A stretch of 64,000 nt of DNA from Acinetobacter proteolyticus (lineage in GTDB: Bacteria > Pseudomonadota > Gammaproteobacteria > Pseudomonadales > Moraxellaceae), in assembly GCF_000367945.1 (NCBI RefSeq), contig NZ_KB849179.1:2005737-2069736 (forward strand), written 5' to 3'. The notes beneath the pieces were generated by a model. It searched no databases. It was not told the DNA's origin and saw only the letters and a list, made by a program, of their open reading frames with translations. The position numbers and the translations under genes were made by a program. Shown here one piece after another: positions 30,201-41,159 of the stretch (position 1 is the stretch's first letter; the number at the start of each line of letters is the position of its first letter).

Positions 30201-30306
30201 CAAACGGTGTATAGGTTACTGTGGCAAGAAATAAATAAATGCCAAAAGAAATCAAAAATAATGTCATTAAAAAGCGTTGTGCATAAACACTTGACACCGC
30301 AGTCAT
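27229..30306 (-). CDS. ftsK: FtsK, DNA translocase coupling division and chromosome segregation
   Basis: FtsK anchors at the septum and pumps chromosomal DNA to activate dimer resolution at dif. The 1025-residue protein has about four or five N-terminal membrane segments (up to about residue 170), an acidic Gln/Ala-rich linker (about 180-530), the alpha-beta motor with GTTGSGKSV (Walker A) and IVIVADEFADM (Walker B), and the DNA-reading winged-helix gamma domain in the last 70 residues (STSSLQRKFSLGYNRAARI). It is divergent from trxB. Confidence 0.95.
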   Translation of the reverse strand: MTAVSSVYAQRFLMTLFLISFGIYLFLATVTYTPFDPGWMHISSDTQQVSNASGVAGAWIADLLFGFLGWASLLIPLFLFIEAIQVWWPRSFLNRPFRYAAQFFLILSISSLLYLHWNTPADTLDNAAGGIIGYELGQSLSQLLTIYGATLFLLAFSILLLTLAFGIQWNKTWATLKNTPAYLQDLFYKNVPQNESAYDLTEQLAADETPAIKNKTQKESDPEFETEAPKSNQVQAKLIKIDDSHHQLMAEKLFADVVAKEQQHSSQPAQTEQLEDFEQTLQRAHQFETESQRLVQTGEVWRALQRDDASHKQEIDALLRAADDSANAAHSYAAPAATAQKVNHSNLDWNDDQIFDELLAAVPNSKTATDLHTPFTQEPQTHSSPHVNEAEFEADIEALINESARPTAVQPETAPIQNAIHPTQEEAYSTAGQQIDDFSDLLVEEEREQAPVRSTSYAQSSAFVKAPIEVSTAPKETLSKEAFIEAWQETAGKADPDTDLEIEDDFDLDAPLTDAFGRPMSRAMQVAQKRRDLPTLPGLELLDEVDPNKKVNFTAEQLARLSELLEIKLQEFNVKAQVVEAQPGPVVTRFELDLAPGVKASKVTNISRDLARSMSMASVRVVEVIAGKPYIGIEVPNSSREMVRLIELLKTPAFEDPAGLLSMAMGKDISGNPVITDLGKAPHMLVAGTTGSGKSVAVNSMILSMLLKYTPDQLRLILIDPKQLELANYNDIPHLLTPVVTDMKDAVSALNWCVNEMERRYKLMSFLKIRKLSDYNRKVEEAIANGEDLIDPTWKASDSVVGERAPRLTPLPSIVIVADEFADMIMQVGKKAEEMITRLAQKSRAAGIHLLLATQRPSVDVITGLIKANIPTRVALRVNSKIDSRTILDAGGAEDLLGHGDMLFLGPGKIEPERVHGAFISDDEVNRICDAWRERGEPDYVDEILTPFDEEPSSRGFEDGDGDPSRDALYDQCVSFVLETRKASTSSLQRKFSLGYNRAARIIDQMEENGIVSSMGANGKRDILV

Positions 30307-30543
30307 ATACAGTCCTGTAACCCAATTCGTTATTTGTTGGTATCTTTTAAGGTCTAAATTACCTTAATCAATAAGTTTTATATTATGCACTCGTTCTTAC
30401 AAAAAAGATGCACGATTGTTTACTGTTGTTGTTAACATCCTGCACGGATATAGTTCAATTCGATTGAGTTAATCAATATTATCCCGATCGATTTGCCCCA
30501 CTCCCCTCTGGATTCACGTATAATTTTAGCAGTTTTAATATAA

Positions 30544-31509
<966 letters not shown>

Positions 31510-31524
31510 TTAGGCCAATATCGT

Positions 31525-31552
31525 AAAACCACCAATCTTTGGTGGTTTTTTT
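31525..31552 (+). terminator. Intrinsic terminator after trxB
   Basis: AAAACCACCAA pairs with TTGGTGGTTTT around 3 nt, then a T run of at least eight. Confidence 0.92.
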
Positions 31553-31625
31553 TTGCCAGTATCCATACAATCAAAAAAATGATGACTTTTTAAACACTCC
31601 AACAATCAGTTTATAGGATATTTCA

Positions 31626-33182
31626 ATGACAACGACCTGGACGAATGGCTATCAAACAGAAGTAAATTATACCTACGGTTATTATCGAGACCTCAGCCCG
31701 AATTTCCAAAAGTTTTGCTTACTTTTAAATGGTATCGATAGCCCCGACTTTCAGGAAAATCACAAGCATTGCGAACTTGGTTTTGGACAGGGCGTCAGTA
31801 TCAATATTCATGCGACCTGTAATGAAGCGGCATTTTACGGGACGGATTTTAACCCAGCCCATGCTGCCCATGCCAATCAACTGGCCGAACAAACCCAAAC
31901 TGAACATTATTTCTATGATGATAGTTTTGAAGAGCTGCTTAATCGTTCTGATCTTCCCATGTTTGATTCGATCAGCCTACATGGAATTTGGAGCTGGATC
32001 AGCTATGAAAACCAGCACATTATTCTCAAATTTATTCGTAAATTCCTAAAACCCAACGGTATTGTCTATATCAGCTATAACTGCGTTACCGGTTGGGCTG
32101 CCAATATGCCAATTCGCGAGTTATTCCACAGTCATTTTAAATTCAACAGTAAAAGTACCAATCCATTGCAAAAGGTCAATGAAGCTCTCAGCTTCAGTGA
32201 GGATTTACTTAAACAGAATCCGATTTTTGCACAACGCAATCCTAATGCAGTGCAGAAAGTTGCTGACTTAAAACAACAAAACCCGAATTACCTAATCCAT
32301 GAATATCTGAATCAAGATTGGCAATGTTTTTCCTTCCAGCAAATTGTCCGTATTTTGGATGAAATTAAACTGTCTTATGCTGGTTCTACCGATTTAAGCA
32401 CCCACCTCGATAACATTAATTTTTCAGAACAACACCAAGCTTTTCTGAATGCCATTGAACATCCTATTTTTAAAGAGCAGTGCCGTGATTATTTTGCCAA
32501 CACCCAATTCAGACGTGATCTGTTTATTCGCGGGAAAAATAATTTAACGCCGTTACAGACCCAAGAACGACTACGTAAAACCGCCTTTGTATTGCTTACA
32601 GCCAAAGAACAACTGCCAACCAGTATCAGTGGCCTGTTAGGCACCTTTAATTTAATTGAGGAAATCTATCAACCGATCGGTGATACCTTTGCACAGGCCA
32701 ACTACCAAGCTCTAACCATTGCGGAGTTAGAACAGAGTCTGCCTACGCTCAGCTATGCAAAGATTCTCAATGCCTTAGTCATTTTATCGCATTTAGGCTT
32801 GGCACAACCTTGCCAAAGTCTAGAACCAAAGCGACAGACGCTAGAGCAATGCCATCGTTTAAATCACTACTTATTAAAGCAAGCGAGTTTCCACCAGAAC
32901 TACAATGTTCTGATCAGCCCAATTACTGGTATCGGCATCCCAACAGAACATTTCCATCAGCTGTTCTATCGCGCACATTTTATTGACGGCTTAGAATCGG
33001 CAAGTGAATTTGCGCAATATGTACAAGATGTGATCAGCCAACTTAATTGGCTAGTCTTAGATAAAGATGGCAAAACCGTCTCTGACCAAGCCAAGAGTCT
33101 TGAAATTATTCAAGGCAAAGCACAAATTTTCTTAGACAGCAAAAAGCTATTGATTGCGAAACAACTCCGTTTATTTAATTAA
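31626..33182 (+). CDS. Class I SAM-dependent methyltransferase with regulatory C-terminal domain
   Basis: A 518-residue cytoplasmic protein: an N-terminal Rossmann methyltransferase with motif I CELGFGQGVS near residue 50, the Asp of GTDFNP, and SLHGIWSWI, then a long C-terminal region resembling the methyltransferase regulatory domain (PF10119 type), found with surface-polysaccharide or peptide modifying enzymes. The substrate is unknown. It begins after the trxB terminator and is followed by a stem-loop without a U-tract. Confidence 0.8.
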   Translation: MTTTWTNGYQTEVNYTYGYYRDLSPNFQKFCLLLNGIDSPDFQENHKHCELGFGQGVSINIHATCNEAAFYGTDFNPAHAAHANQLAEQTQTEHYFYDDSFEELLNRSDLPMFDSISLHGIWSWISYENQHIILKFIRKFLKPNGIVYISYNCVTGWAANMPIRELFHSHFKFNSKSTNPLQKVNEALSFSEDLLKQNPIFAQRNPNAVQKVADLKQQNPNYLIHEYLNQDWQCFSFQQIVRILDEIKLSYAGSTDLSTHLDNINFSEQHQAFLNAIEHPIFKEQCRDYFANTQFRRDLFIRGKNNLTPLQTQERLRKTAFVLLTAKEQLPTSISGLLGTFNLIEEIYQPIGDTFAQANYQALTIAELEQSLPTLSYAKILNALVILSHLGLAQPCQSLEPKRQTLEQCHRLNHYLLKQASFHQNYNVLISPITGIGIPTEHFHQLFYRAHFIDGLESASEFAQYVQDVISQLNWLVLDKDGKTVSDQAKSLEIIQGKAQIFLDSKKLLIAKQLRLFN

Positions 33183-33191
33183 AGGTGTTTG

Positions 33192-33222
33192 GGGAATGGC
33201 AACGACAAAGATTGCCATTCCC
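33192..33222. repeat. Stem-loop after the methyltransferase gene
   Basis: GGGAATGGCAA and TTGCCATTCCC pair perfectly over 11 bp around 9 nt. No U-tract follows, so it could be a transcript-end stabiliser or a Rho-associated stem rather than an intrinsic terminator. Confidence 0.6.
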
Positions 33223-33268
33223 GATAACATCAGTTAGCTTAGAATGAGTCTGATTGATTTCTTCCACT

Positions 33269-34000
33269 ATGCAACAACTCCCTCCCTCACAATATATTTT
33301 TCCCAATCCAATCGAAGCGGATCCAGACGGTCAGGGATTTATCTGTATTGGCGCCGACCTTAGCCCTTCTACCTTATTCGAAGCCTATACGCATGGATTA
33401 TTTCCATGGTTCAATGAAGATGACCCGATTTGCTGGTGGAGTCCTGAACCCCGTTGCATTATCGAACCTCATGCTTATACACCTAGTAAATCTTTGCTTC
33501 GGAATATGAAGAAACATGATTATCGGATTACCGTCAATCATGCTTTTGAAGACGTGATTCGTTCTTGTTCATTGCCTCGAAGCTATGCCAATGAAACCTG
33601 GATCAGTGAAGATATCATTGAAGGCTATTGTGCATTATTCCAAGCAGGCTATGCTTATAGTATTGAAGTCTGGCAGCAGGATAAATTGGTTGGCGGACTC
33701 TATGGTGTCACTATTGGTAAAGGCTGCTTTGGTGAATCCATGTTTAGTACCGAAACCGATGTCTCTAAAATGGCTTTCTATACGCTGATGCTGATTGGAC
33801 AGGAAAATCAGTTGCCATGGATTGACTGTCAATTGGTCAATGACCATCTTTTAAGCCTTGGTGCATGTACACTTTCTCGCCAAGACTATCTTAAATCGTT
33901 ACAAGATGTAATTATTGCCCCCTCTATCAATTGGAAAAGTTATCAAGAACGTGTATTTTCAAGTAAAACAATAGCAGTTTTTGCAAAATTAGACGGTTAA
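33269..34000 (+). CDS. aat: Aat, leucyl/phenylalanyl-tRNA-protein transferase
   Basis: Aat adds Leu or Phe to N-terminal Lys/Arg of proteins, marking them for ClpSAP degradation. About 243 residues; [36 protein letters not shown] and WIDCQ are family motifs. The start is uncertain: ATG 33269 (MQQLPPSQY) has no strong ribosome site, and an in-frame TTG at 33254 is the alternative. It lies 28 nt upstream of bpt, which shares the N-degron pathway. Confidence 0.92.
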   Translation: MQQLPPSQYIFPNPIEADPDGQGFICIGADLSPSTLFEAYTHGLFPWFNEDDPICWWSPEPRCIIEPHAYTPSKSLLRNMKKHDYRITVNHAFEDVIRSCSLPRSYANETWISEDIIEGYCALFQAGYAYSIEVWQQDKLVGGLYGVTIGKGCFGESMFSTETDVSKMAFYTLMLIGQENQLPWIDCQLVNDHLLSLGACTLSRQDYLKSLQDVIIAPSINWKSYQERVFSSKTIAVFAKLDG

Positions 34001-34028
34001 CGGATTAACACCTTGGAGGGACAGATTA

Positions 34029-34840
34029 ATGAAATCATATCAACCCAAGTCCCTTTTAAATGACTTACAGTACTATATTACGCCGCCACATGATTGCAGT
34101 TATCTTGATAACAAATCAGCACGGATGGTGTTTTTAGATCCAATTCACCGTATTGATGTGGTGACTTTGTCAGAACTTTCTCGTGTCGGTTTTCGGCGTA
34201 GTGGCGATTTTGTCTATCGCCCTGAATGTCATCTGTGTCGCCAGTGTTTATCCTGTCGTGTTCCTGTTCAAGAATTTAAAATGAATAGCAGCCAAAAAAA
34301 GGCATGGAAACGCAATCAAGATTTGCAAATGAGTATTTTGCCAACCTCGCAAGCAACTCAGCAGCATTATGATCTGTACGAACGTTATATCAATGAACGT
34401 CATGCAGATGGGGATATGTACCCAGCCAGCCTAGACCAGTTTGAAAAATTTCTGGTGCATAGCTGCACAGAAAGCTTCTTTATCGAATTATGGAAAGATC
34501 AAAAACTGATTGCTGTTTCAACCTGCGACTTAATGGATGATGGTCTCTCTGCGGTATATACTTTTTTTGATCCAGATGAACAACGCCGTTCTTTAGGTGT
34601 GTTCGCGATCCTTAAACAAATCGAGTATGTACACTCAATCTGGATTATCTCTACCTCGGTTATTGGGTACCACATTCATCCAAAATGAATTATAAATCGC
34701 AATATACGCCACTGGAATTATTACTCGATGGACAATGGCGTCGACTCAATCGTCCTCTTTCAGACCATGAAATCCATCAGCTCGGCAATTCATTAATGAG
34801 CACGCTACCTTCCGAGTGGAATAATTTAATTATTAAATAA
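34029..34840 (+). pseudogene. bpt: Bpt/Ate, aspartate/glutamate leucyltransferase, frameshifted
   Basis: The family tags N-terminal Asp/Glu with Leu (earlier called arginyl-tRNA transferase). The first frame keeps the Cys-rich start PECHLCRQCLSC and the GNAT-like [22 protein letters not shown], but then stops at 34688 after an unrelated tail. The expected continuation [19 protein letters not shown] and [10 protein letters not shown] is present in another frame of the same strand and ends at 34840. The two frames differ as if one base had been lost between about 34631 and 34637. It may be a real pseudogene or a sequencing error. Its end overlaps convergent rimI by 15 nt. Confidence 0.85.
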
Positions 34841-35287
34841 CGCTGCAAAATCATCCGTGCATGTCTTGACCATAATCACGGCATGCTCTCTTGAACCATC
34901 AGGGTTTGGATAATAATTCTTGCGTAAGTCAATTTGATGAAAACCTATTTTTTCATACAAACCAATGGCGGCTGTATTACTTTCACGAACTTCTAAAAAA
35001 ATCTGAATTGGATTGTTTTTTAATTGCTGGATAGACTCATCCAATAATTTATAACCGAGCCCCTTCCCTTGCTGGCTCGGATCTATCGCCATCAACAATA
35101 AATTTGCTTCATCTAAAACGGGCTGTAGAATACAGAATCCCACGACCTGATTGGCTTGCTCATAAACCGTACATTGATACGAAGCCAAGGATTCTTGGAA
35201 CTGTTGCCTAGACCAAGGATGGGTTTGCACCAAGCGCTCAATCGCAGTCACCCTCTCCAAGTCATTTTCTTGCATCAATCGAATCAC
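34826..35287 (-). CDS. rimI: RimI-like ribosomal-protein S18 alanine N-acetyltransferase
   Basis: A 153-residue GNAT enzyme; RimI acetylates the N-terminal Ala of S18. The acetyl-CoA loop [10 protein letters not shown], the following [19 protein letters not shown] and the RKNYYP region typical of RimI are visible. It stands convergent with bpt and overlaps its frame-corrected end. Confidence 0.85.
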   Translation of the reverse strand: MIRLMQENDLERVTAIERLVQTHPWSRQQFQESLASYQCTVYEQANQVVGFCILQPVLDEANLLLMAIDPSQQGKGLGYKLLDESIQQLKNNPIQIFLEVRESNTAAIGLYEKIGFHQIDLRKNYYPNPDGSREHAVIMVKTCTDDFAALFNN

Positions 35288-35346
35288 GATCTATCACTCT
35301 ATAAAATACTGGTGCAGATTATCAGCAATTTAAAACAAAATTTGAA

Positions 35347-35374
35347 TAAAAAAATGGGCAGTTTTGCTGCCCTA
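35347..35374 (-). terminator. Intrinsic terminator after the first metal-dependent hydrolase gene
   Basis: On the minus strand GGGCAG, 5 nt, CTGCCC is followed by AT and a T run (A tract 35347-35354 on the + strand), just beyond the stop at 35380. Confidence 0.85.
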
Positions 35375-35379
35375 TATAC

Positions 35380-36264
35380 TTAACTTAGATTAAAACCTAA
35401 TTCAGCACGCCATTTATTCAAAAGTGCGGTAGTATCGTCATCATTCGGATGAAATTTCGGTCTTAAAAAATCTAATAAGGTCGGGATTTGACGAGTCATA
35501 AAACCTTTATAGCCATACATAAATTTAATCATGTATTTGGTATCACGCCATGTCAGCTTGCCATCTGTTTGTAGCAGTTTGGCCGTGAAATAAGACTGAG
35601 TAATAAAAATGAGCCCCATTGCAATGACTAAAGCCAATGAGCGCATAAAATACGCTTTAGGACCTTGACCATACATGGCTTGATAGACATCAAAGGCAAC
35701 CGCTTTATGCTCATTTTCTTCTACCGCATGCCACATCCATAAATGGTACATGGTCTGATCCATAAACATGGCTTGGATATCGGGATTACTTAATAACTCT
35801 TCAGCGATAGTTGAAGTGAAGTGCTCCAACGCACAAGTTCCTGTTAAACCAATCATTTCTTTGGTAAAACCAAAAGGCTTTAAAAATTTTGCAGTTATTC
35901 CAATAGTACGATTGATTAAACGACCTGTTTGACCTTCCATTTCGCGAACAGCATAACCATAGGCCTCTGCAGAAGCATTAAATGCTAGATGCTCTTTTGA
36001 ATGCATGGCTTCTTGACCAATAAAGGCGCTGATTTCTTTCTGAAGTCGCTCATCTGCGAGTTTAGGATCATTCCGCACTGCACGGGTACTGTTCACAAAG
36101 AATTGCTCACCTTCTGGGAACAATGCTGAAAGCGCAGTCATAAAATGAGTTAAAGCAGCATCACCATTGGCCCAATAACGTGGCACCTCACCAAATTCAA
36201 AATCCATTCGGCGTACAGGGAAACTGGCGCCAGCTCTGTTTGAAATATTGACTTTAGCATTCAT
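35380..36264 (-). CDS. Metal-dependent hydrolase family protein (diiron-type, PF10118-like), copy 2
   Basis: A 294-residue protein of the poorly characterised metal-dependent hydrolase family. Ferritin-like metal ligands are suggested by FIGQEAMHSKEH and HAVEENEHKAVAFD, with TCALEHFT between them. A hydrophobic segment near residue 210 (ALVIAMGLIFIT) may be a membrane helix. It is about half or more identical to the neighbour at 36480 and has the same first 20 residues. A terminator after the upstream copy (36430-36454) suggests each is transcribed separately. Confidence 0.78.
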   Translation of the reverse strand: MNAKVNISNRAGASFPVRRMDFEFGEVPRYWANGDAALTHFMTALSALFPEGEQFFVNSTRAVRNDPKLADERLQKEISAFIGQEAMHSKEHLAFNASAEAYGYAVREMEGQTGRLINRTIGITAKFLKPFGFTKEMIGLTGTCALEHFTSTIAEELLSNPDIQAMFMDQTMYHLWMWHAVEENEHKAVAFDVYQAMYGQGPKAYFMRSLALVIAMGLIFITQSYFTAKLLQTDGKLTWRDTKYMIKFMYGYKGFMTRQIPTLLDFLRPKFHPNDDDTTALLNKWRAELGFNLS

Positions 36265-36429
36265 ACCCTTTTCTCCTATCCGTGAATATTCTTGATAAAT
36301 GATGCTTGATAGTTCTTTTATACGCCCTTTTCAGTGCATCGAATAAGTGCAGATAAGGTCAGAAAAGCATCATCTTAGGACATGTCATCACCTTGAAAAT
36401 TATGTATGAAATAATTGAATAAAAAACAA

Positions 36430-36454
36430 AAAGGGCAATTTTGATTGCCCTTTT
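36430..36454 (-). terminator. Intrinsic terminator between the two hydrolase paralogues
   Basis: AAAAGGGCAA, 6 nt, TTGCCCTTTT on the minus strand, followed by TGTTTTTTATT. Confidence 0.88.
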
Positions 36455-36479
36455 AAATCGATTTATTTAAAGATAAAAA

Positions 36480-37361
36480 TTAGAAACCCAGTTTCGCTTT
36501 CCAGTCTTTTAACAACTGTACCGTGTCCAGATCATTAGGATGGAATCCTGGTTTAAAGTAAGCCAGCATCTCCCCTGCCATACCCGTAATAATGCCTTTT
36601 GAAGGACTATAGCCATATTTGTAAATCATCGCCAATTCTTTAAAGTTCAGCTTCTTGTCCTGTTGCAGTAAACGTAAAGTAAAATAGGACTGAAGAATAA
36701 AAATCAAGGCCATGGCAAATACCAGCGCCGAGGTACGCAAGCTATAGGCTTTTAATCCCTTACCAAATACTGCCTCATAGACATCATAAGCAACCGCTTT
36801 ATGTTCATTTTCTTCTACTGCATGCCAGAACCACATATAAGACATGGTATCGTCGGTCATTAAGTCCTGAATATGCGGATTACGTAATAATTCAGAAGCA
36901 ATGGTCGCCGTAAAATGTTCTAAGGCCGTTGTTGCGGTGAGGTTGACCATTTCGCGGGTCATACCAAAAGGTTTAACCACTTTAGAAAAGTTATTTAATG
37001 CAAATTGAATATAACGACCAGTAATTTGCTCTAAAGTTCTTACATCATGTCCATATTTCTGTGCAGAGGCATTAAAGTTAACATGCTCCTGAGTATGCAT
37101 GGCTTCTTGGCCAATAAAGGCACTGATTTCTTTTTGCAGCTCTTCGTTGTCTTTAATTGCTGGGTAATAACGAACTGCACGTACCGCATCAATAAATAAT
37201 TTTTCACCATCTGGGAACAGTGCAGATAAACCTGTCATGAAATGAGTTAAACCTGCCGAACCGTTCATCCAGTATTCCGGGACTTGATCAAAATCAAAGT
37301 TCATACGACGGACTGGGAAGCTTGCACCCGCACGATTTGAAATATTTACTTTAGCATTCAT
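36480..37361 (-). CDS. Metal-dependent hydrolase family protein (diiron-type), copy 1
   Basis: A 293-residue paralogue of the gene at 35380 with the same ligands: FIGQEAMHTQEH, ATTALEHFT and HAVEENEHKAVAYD. The N-terminal stretch MNAKVNISNRAG... is identical to the paralogue for 20 residues, so the duplication is fairly recent or that segment is strongly conserved. AAGGAGTTGGCAGC precedes the ATG. It is transcribed downstream of tuf but separated from it by a strong terminator. No function can be assigned beyond the family. Confidence 0.78.
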   Translation of the reverse strand: MNAKVNISNRAGASFPVRRMNFDFDQVPEYWMNGSAGLTHFMTGLSALFPDGEKLFIDAVRAVRYYPAIKDNEELQKEISAFIGQEAMHTQEHVNFNASAQKYGHDVRTLEQITGRYIQFALNNFSKVVKPFGMTREMVNLTATTALEHFTATIASELLRNPHIQDLMTDDTMSYMWFWHAVEENEHKAVAYDVYEAVFGKGLKAYSLRTSALVFAMALIFILQSYFTLRLLQQDKKLNFKELAMIYKYGYSPSKGIITGMAGEMLAYFKPGFHPNDLDTVQLLKDWKAKLGF

Positions 37362-37516
37362 GCTGCCAACTCCTTTTCAGTGAAACCTTCCACTGAGCAC
37401 TTTTGTCTGTTTCTTGCGTTTTATATTACGTTGTTATGCAAATCAATTAAGTGCAGTTTGGGACAGCAAACTATCAGTTAAGGACACTCTTACAAAAGGA
37501 TTGTCTAACAATAAAC

Positions 37517-37546
37517 AAAAAAAACACCCCAGAGGGGTGTTTTTTT
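37517..37546 (-). terminator. Intrinsic terminator of the str operon after tuf
   Basis: ACACCCC, AGA, GGGGTGT with A/T runs on both sides; on the minus strand it is followed by eight T residues, 14 nt past the tuf stop. Confidence 0.92.
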
Positions 37547-37560
37547 ATCACTCTAAGCGA

Positions 37561-38751
37561 TTATGCAGTTACTTTAGCAACAACACCAGCGCCTACAGTA
37601 CGACCACCTTCACGGATCGCAAAACGTAGACCTGGGTCCATTGCGATCGGGTGAATTAACTCTACTGACATCTCAACGTTGTCACCAGGCATTACCATTT
37701 CTACGCCATCTTGTAATTTGATCGCGCCAGTTACGTCAGTTGTACGGAAGTAGAACTGTGGACGGTAACCGTTAAGGAATGGAGTATGACGACCACCTTC
37801 TTCTTTAGAAAGTACGTATACTTCTGCGTCGAATTTAGTGTGCGGCTTGATTGTACCTGGTTTAGCAAGTACTTGACCACGTTGTACGTCTTCACGCTTA
37901 GTACCACGAAGTAAGATACCACAGTTCTCACCTGCACGGCCTTCGTCAAGAAGTTTACGGAACATTTCTACGCCAGTTACAGTTGTTTTAACTGTATCTT
38001 TAATACCAACGATCTCTACTTCTTCACCAACTTTAACGATACCAGCTTCTACACGGCCTGTTACTACAGTACCACGACCAGAAATTGAGAATACGTCTTC
38101 GATTGGCATCAAGAATGCTTTGTCGATAGCACGTTCTGGTTCTGGGATGTAAGAGTCAAGCGCTTCAACAAGAGCAAGAACTGAAGACTCACCATATTGA
38201 CCAGCGTCACCGTTAAGTGCAGCAAGTGCTGAACCACGGATAACAGGAGTGTCATCACCTGGGAAGTCATAAGTAGAAAGAAGTTCACGAACTTCCATTT
38301 CTACTAATTCAAGTAATTCTTCATCATCAACAAGGTCACACTTGTTCAAGAATACGATGATGTAAGGTACACCAACCTGACGTGAAAGAAGGATGTGTTC
38401 ACGAGTTTGTGGCATTGGACCATCAGTCGCAGCACATACAAGGATCGCGCCGTCCATCTGAGCAGCACCAGTAATCATGTTTTTAACATAATCGGCGTGG
38501 CCCGGGCAGTCTACGTGAGCGTAGTGACGGATTGGAGAATCGTATTCTACGTGTGAAGTATTAATTGTAATACCACGTGCTTTTTCTTCAGGAGCTGAGT
38601 CGATTTGTGAGTAATCTTTCGCTTCACCGCCGTAAGTTTTTGCACAAATAGTTGCAATTGCAGCAGTTAAAGTTGTTTTACCATGGTCAACGTGACCAAT
38701 TGTACCCACGTTTACGTGTGGTTTATTACGTTCAAACTTGGCTTTAGCCAT
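37561..38751 (-). CDS. tuf: Elongation factor Tu
   Basis: EF-Tu carries aminoacyl-tRNA to the ribosome. The 396-residue protein has [10 protein letters not shown], switch I region [27 protein letters not shown] and GSALAAL, then two beta-barrel domains, ending [11 protein letters not shown]. It is the last gene of rpsL-rpsG-fusA-tuf, 92 nt after fusA. Most gamma-proteobacteria have a second tuf elsewhere. Confidence 0.98.
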   Translation of the reverse strand: MAKAKFERNKPHVNVGTIGHVDHGKTTLTAAIATICAKTYGGEAKDYSQIDSAPEEKARGITINTSHVEYDSPIRHYAHVDCPGHADYVKNMITGAAQMDGAILVCAATDGPMPQTREHILLSRQVGVPYIIVFLNKCDLVDDEELLELVEMEVRELLSTYDFPGDDTPVIRGSALAALNGDAGQYGESSVLALVEALDSYIPEPERAIDKAFLMPIEDVFSISGRGTVVTGRVEAGIVKVGEEVEIVGIKDTVKTTVTGVEMFRKLLDEGRAGENCGILLRGTKREDVQRGQVLAKPGTIKPHTKFDAEVYVLSKEEGGRHTPFLNGYRPQFYFRTTDVTGAIKLQDGVEMVMPGDNVEMSVELIHPIAMDPGLRFAIREGGRTVGAGVVAKVTA

Positions 38752-38843
38752 GATGATCTTCCTTTATAAACTGCTCATGAGGGTCGCCCATGAGCACTTG
38801 GTTTTTTAACTAAATTTAGTTGGGTAATATAGTAATCGAAAGA

Positions 38844-40982
38844 TTACTCGTCGTCACCTTTTTTACCGCCAGCTTGGAACTTAGCGATGATGCCTTCAGC
38901 CACGTTACGTGGAGTTTCAGCGTATTTAGCGAATTCCATAGAATACGTCGCACGACCTTGAGACATAGAACGCATTTGAGTTGCGTAACCAAACATCTCA
39001 GCCAATGGAACTTCTGCTTTAATTGCTTTTGTTCCACCAGGAAGATCGTCCATACCTTGAACCATACCACGACGACGGTTTAAGTCACCCATGATATCGC
39101 CCATGTAATCTTCTGGAGTTTCTACTTCAACTTTCATGATTGGTTCAAGAAGAACAGGATCAGCTTTCATGAAACCGTCACGGAAAGCGTATGAACCAGC
39201 CATTTTGAACGATAATTCATCAGAGTCGACATCGTGGTAAGAACCGTCGAATAATGTCGCTTTGATACCCACAACAGGGTAACCAGCCAATACACCATTC
39301 TTCATACGTTCTTGAATACCTTTATCAACCGCACCGAAGAATTCTTTAGGTACAGTACCGCCGACAACTTCTTCAGCGAATTGGTATTCTTTACCAGCTT
39401 CTTCAACATCCATAGGCTCTAAACGAACATATACATGACCGAATTTACCTTTACCACCTGTTTGACGAACAAACTTACCTTCTTGTTCAACAGACTTTTT
39501 GATCGTTTCACGGTAAGCAACCATTGGTTTACCAATATTCGCTTCAACACCGAATTCACGCTTCATACGGTCAACGATGATGTCAAGGTGAAGCTCACCC
39601 ATACCAGCAATAATTGTTTGACCAGATTCTTCGTCTGTACGAACGCGGAACGATGGATCTTCTTTAGCCAAACGACCTAAAGCGATAGACATTTTTTCTT
39701 GGTCAGCTTTAGTTTTTGGTTCAACAGCCAATGAAATTACTGGCTCAGGGAATTCCATACGCTCAAGGGTAATGATGTTTTTCTCATCACACAATGTATC
39801 ACCCGTAGTAACGTCTTTAAGACCTACACACGCTGCGATATCACCTGCACGGATTTCTTCAAGATCTTGACGTTCGTTCGCATGCATTTGCACGATACGA
39901 CCAATACGTTCACGCTTAGACTTAACTGGGTTATAAACCGGATCACCTTGTTTAAGAACACCAGAATAAACACGTACGAATGTTAAGTTACCTACGAACT
40001 TATCGTTCATGATTTTGAACGCAAGTGCAGAGAACGGCGCTTCGTCAGATGCTTCACGAGATGCTTTAGTTTCATCTTTGTCGTCAAGAATACCTTCAAT
40101 TGCTTTAACTTCTGTTGGAGAAGGCAAGAATTGAATTACAGCATCCAACATACGTTGAACACCTTTGTTCTTGAACGCTGAACCACAAAGCATAACTTGG
40201 ATTTCAGATGCCAATGTACGTGTACGAAGACCAGCGATGATTTCTTCTTTAGAAAGATCACCTTCTTCTAAGTATTTGTCCATTAACTCTTCAGATGCTT
40301 CAGCCGCAGCTTCAACCATCTTAGTACGCCATTCTTGAGAAGTCTCAACGAGGTCAGCAGGAATATCACCGTATTCGAACTTCATACCTTGAGATGCTTC
40401 ATCCCAGATAATCGCTTTCATTTCGATAAGGTCAACAACACCTGCAAACGTATCTTCTGCACCGATTGGCACAACGATAGGTACAGGATTACCACCTAAA
40501 CGAGTTTTAACTTGCTCAACAGCACGGAAGAAGTTTGCACCAGTACGGTCCATCTTGTTCACGAATGCTAAACGAGGCACTTTATATTTGTTCGCTTGAC
40601 GCCATACAGTTTCAGACTGAGGCTGTACACCACCAACTGCACAGTAAACCATGCACGCACCGTCAAGAACACGCATAGAACGTTCAACTTCGATTGTGAA
40701 GTCAACGTGTCCCGGTGTATCAATTACGTTGATACGGTGTTGTTGGAATTGGTTAGCCATACCAGACCAGAAACAAGTTGTAGCAGCAGAGGTAATTGTA
40801 ATACCACGCTCTTGCTCTTGTTCCATCCAGTCCATTGTTGCTGCACCATCGTGTACTTCACCAATTTTGTGAGATACACCTGTGTAGAACAAAATACGTT
40901 CAGTTGTAGTTGTTTTACCTGCGTCAATGTGCGCAGAAATACCGATGTTACGGTAATTACTAATTGGGGTTTGGCGAGCCAT
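38844..40982 (-). CDS. fusA: Elongation factor G
   Basis: EF-G drives ribosomal translocation and, with RRF, recycling. I start at 40982 ([14 protein letters not shown]), which gives 712 residues; the open frame upstream is unlikely to be translated. [24 protein letters not shown] and NKMD are the G motifs, followed by four more domains with GELHLD and GRATYSMEF. It follows rpsG by 177 nt. Confidence 0.97.
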   Translation of the reverse strand: MARQTPISNYRNIGISAHIDAGKTTTTERILFYTGVSHKIGEVHDGAATMDWMEQEQERGITITSAATTCFWSGMANQFQQHRINVIDTPGHVDFTIEVERSMRVLDGACMVYCAVGGVQPQSETVWRQANKYKVPRLAFVNKMDRTGANFFRAVEQVKTRLGGNPVPIVVPIGAEDTFAGVVDLIEMKAIIWDEASQGMKFEYGDIPADLVETSQEWRTKMVEAAAEASEELMDKYLEEGDLSKEEIIAGLRTRTLASEIQVMLCGSAFKNKGVQRMLDAVIQFLPSPTEVKAIEGILDDKDETKASREASDEAPFSALAFKIMNDKFVGNLTFVRVYSGVLKQGDPVYNPVKSKRERIGRIVQMHANERQDLEEIRAGDIAACVGLKDVTTGDTLCDEKNIITLERMEFPEPVISLAVEPKTKADQEKMSIALGRLAKEDPSFRVRTDEESGQTIIAGMGELHLDIIVDRMKREFGVEANIGKPMVAYRETIKKSVEQEGKFVRQTGGKGKFGHVYVRLEPMDVEEAGKEYQFAEEVVGGTVPKEFFGAVDKGIQERMKNGVLAGYPVVGIKATLFDGSYHDVDSDELSFKMAGSYAFRDGFMKADPVLLEPIMKVEVETPEDYMGDIMGDLNRRRGMVQGMDDLPGGTKAIKAEVPLAEMFGYATQMRSMSQGRATYSMEFAKYAETPRNVAEGIIAKFQAGGKKGDDE

Positions 40983-41159
40983 GATGTCTACATTCCTAAA
41001 TGTTATATTTAAAACAGGACGCACCAATTAAATTGATGCGCACGAATATCCAAGCAGGCAACTTAAATACCCGCAAAGCCCCCACTTTGGTAAAGAGCGA
41101 TGTTGAATCGAGCTGCGGTACGCATGAATATTCTCCTGATTAGGGACTGTTTTATCCGC

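Noticed and set aside
40596..41012. 138-codon + strand open frame opposite the start of fusA
   Set aside because: Shadow of the highly conserved fusA coding sequence; composition follows from its codon bias.
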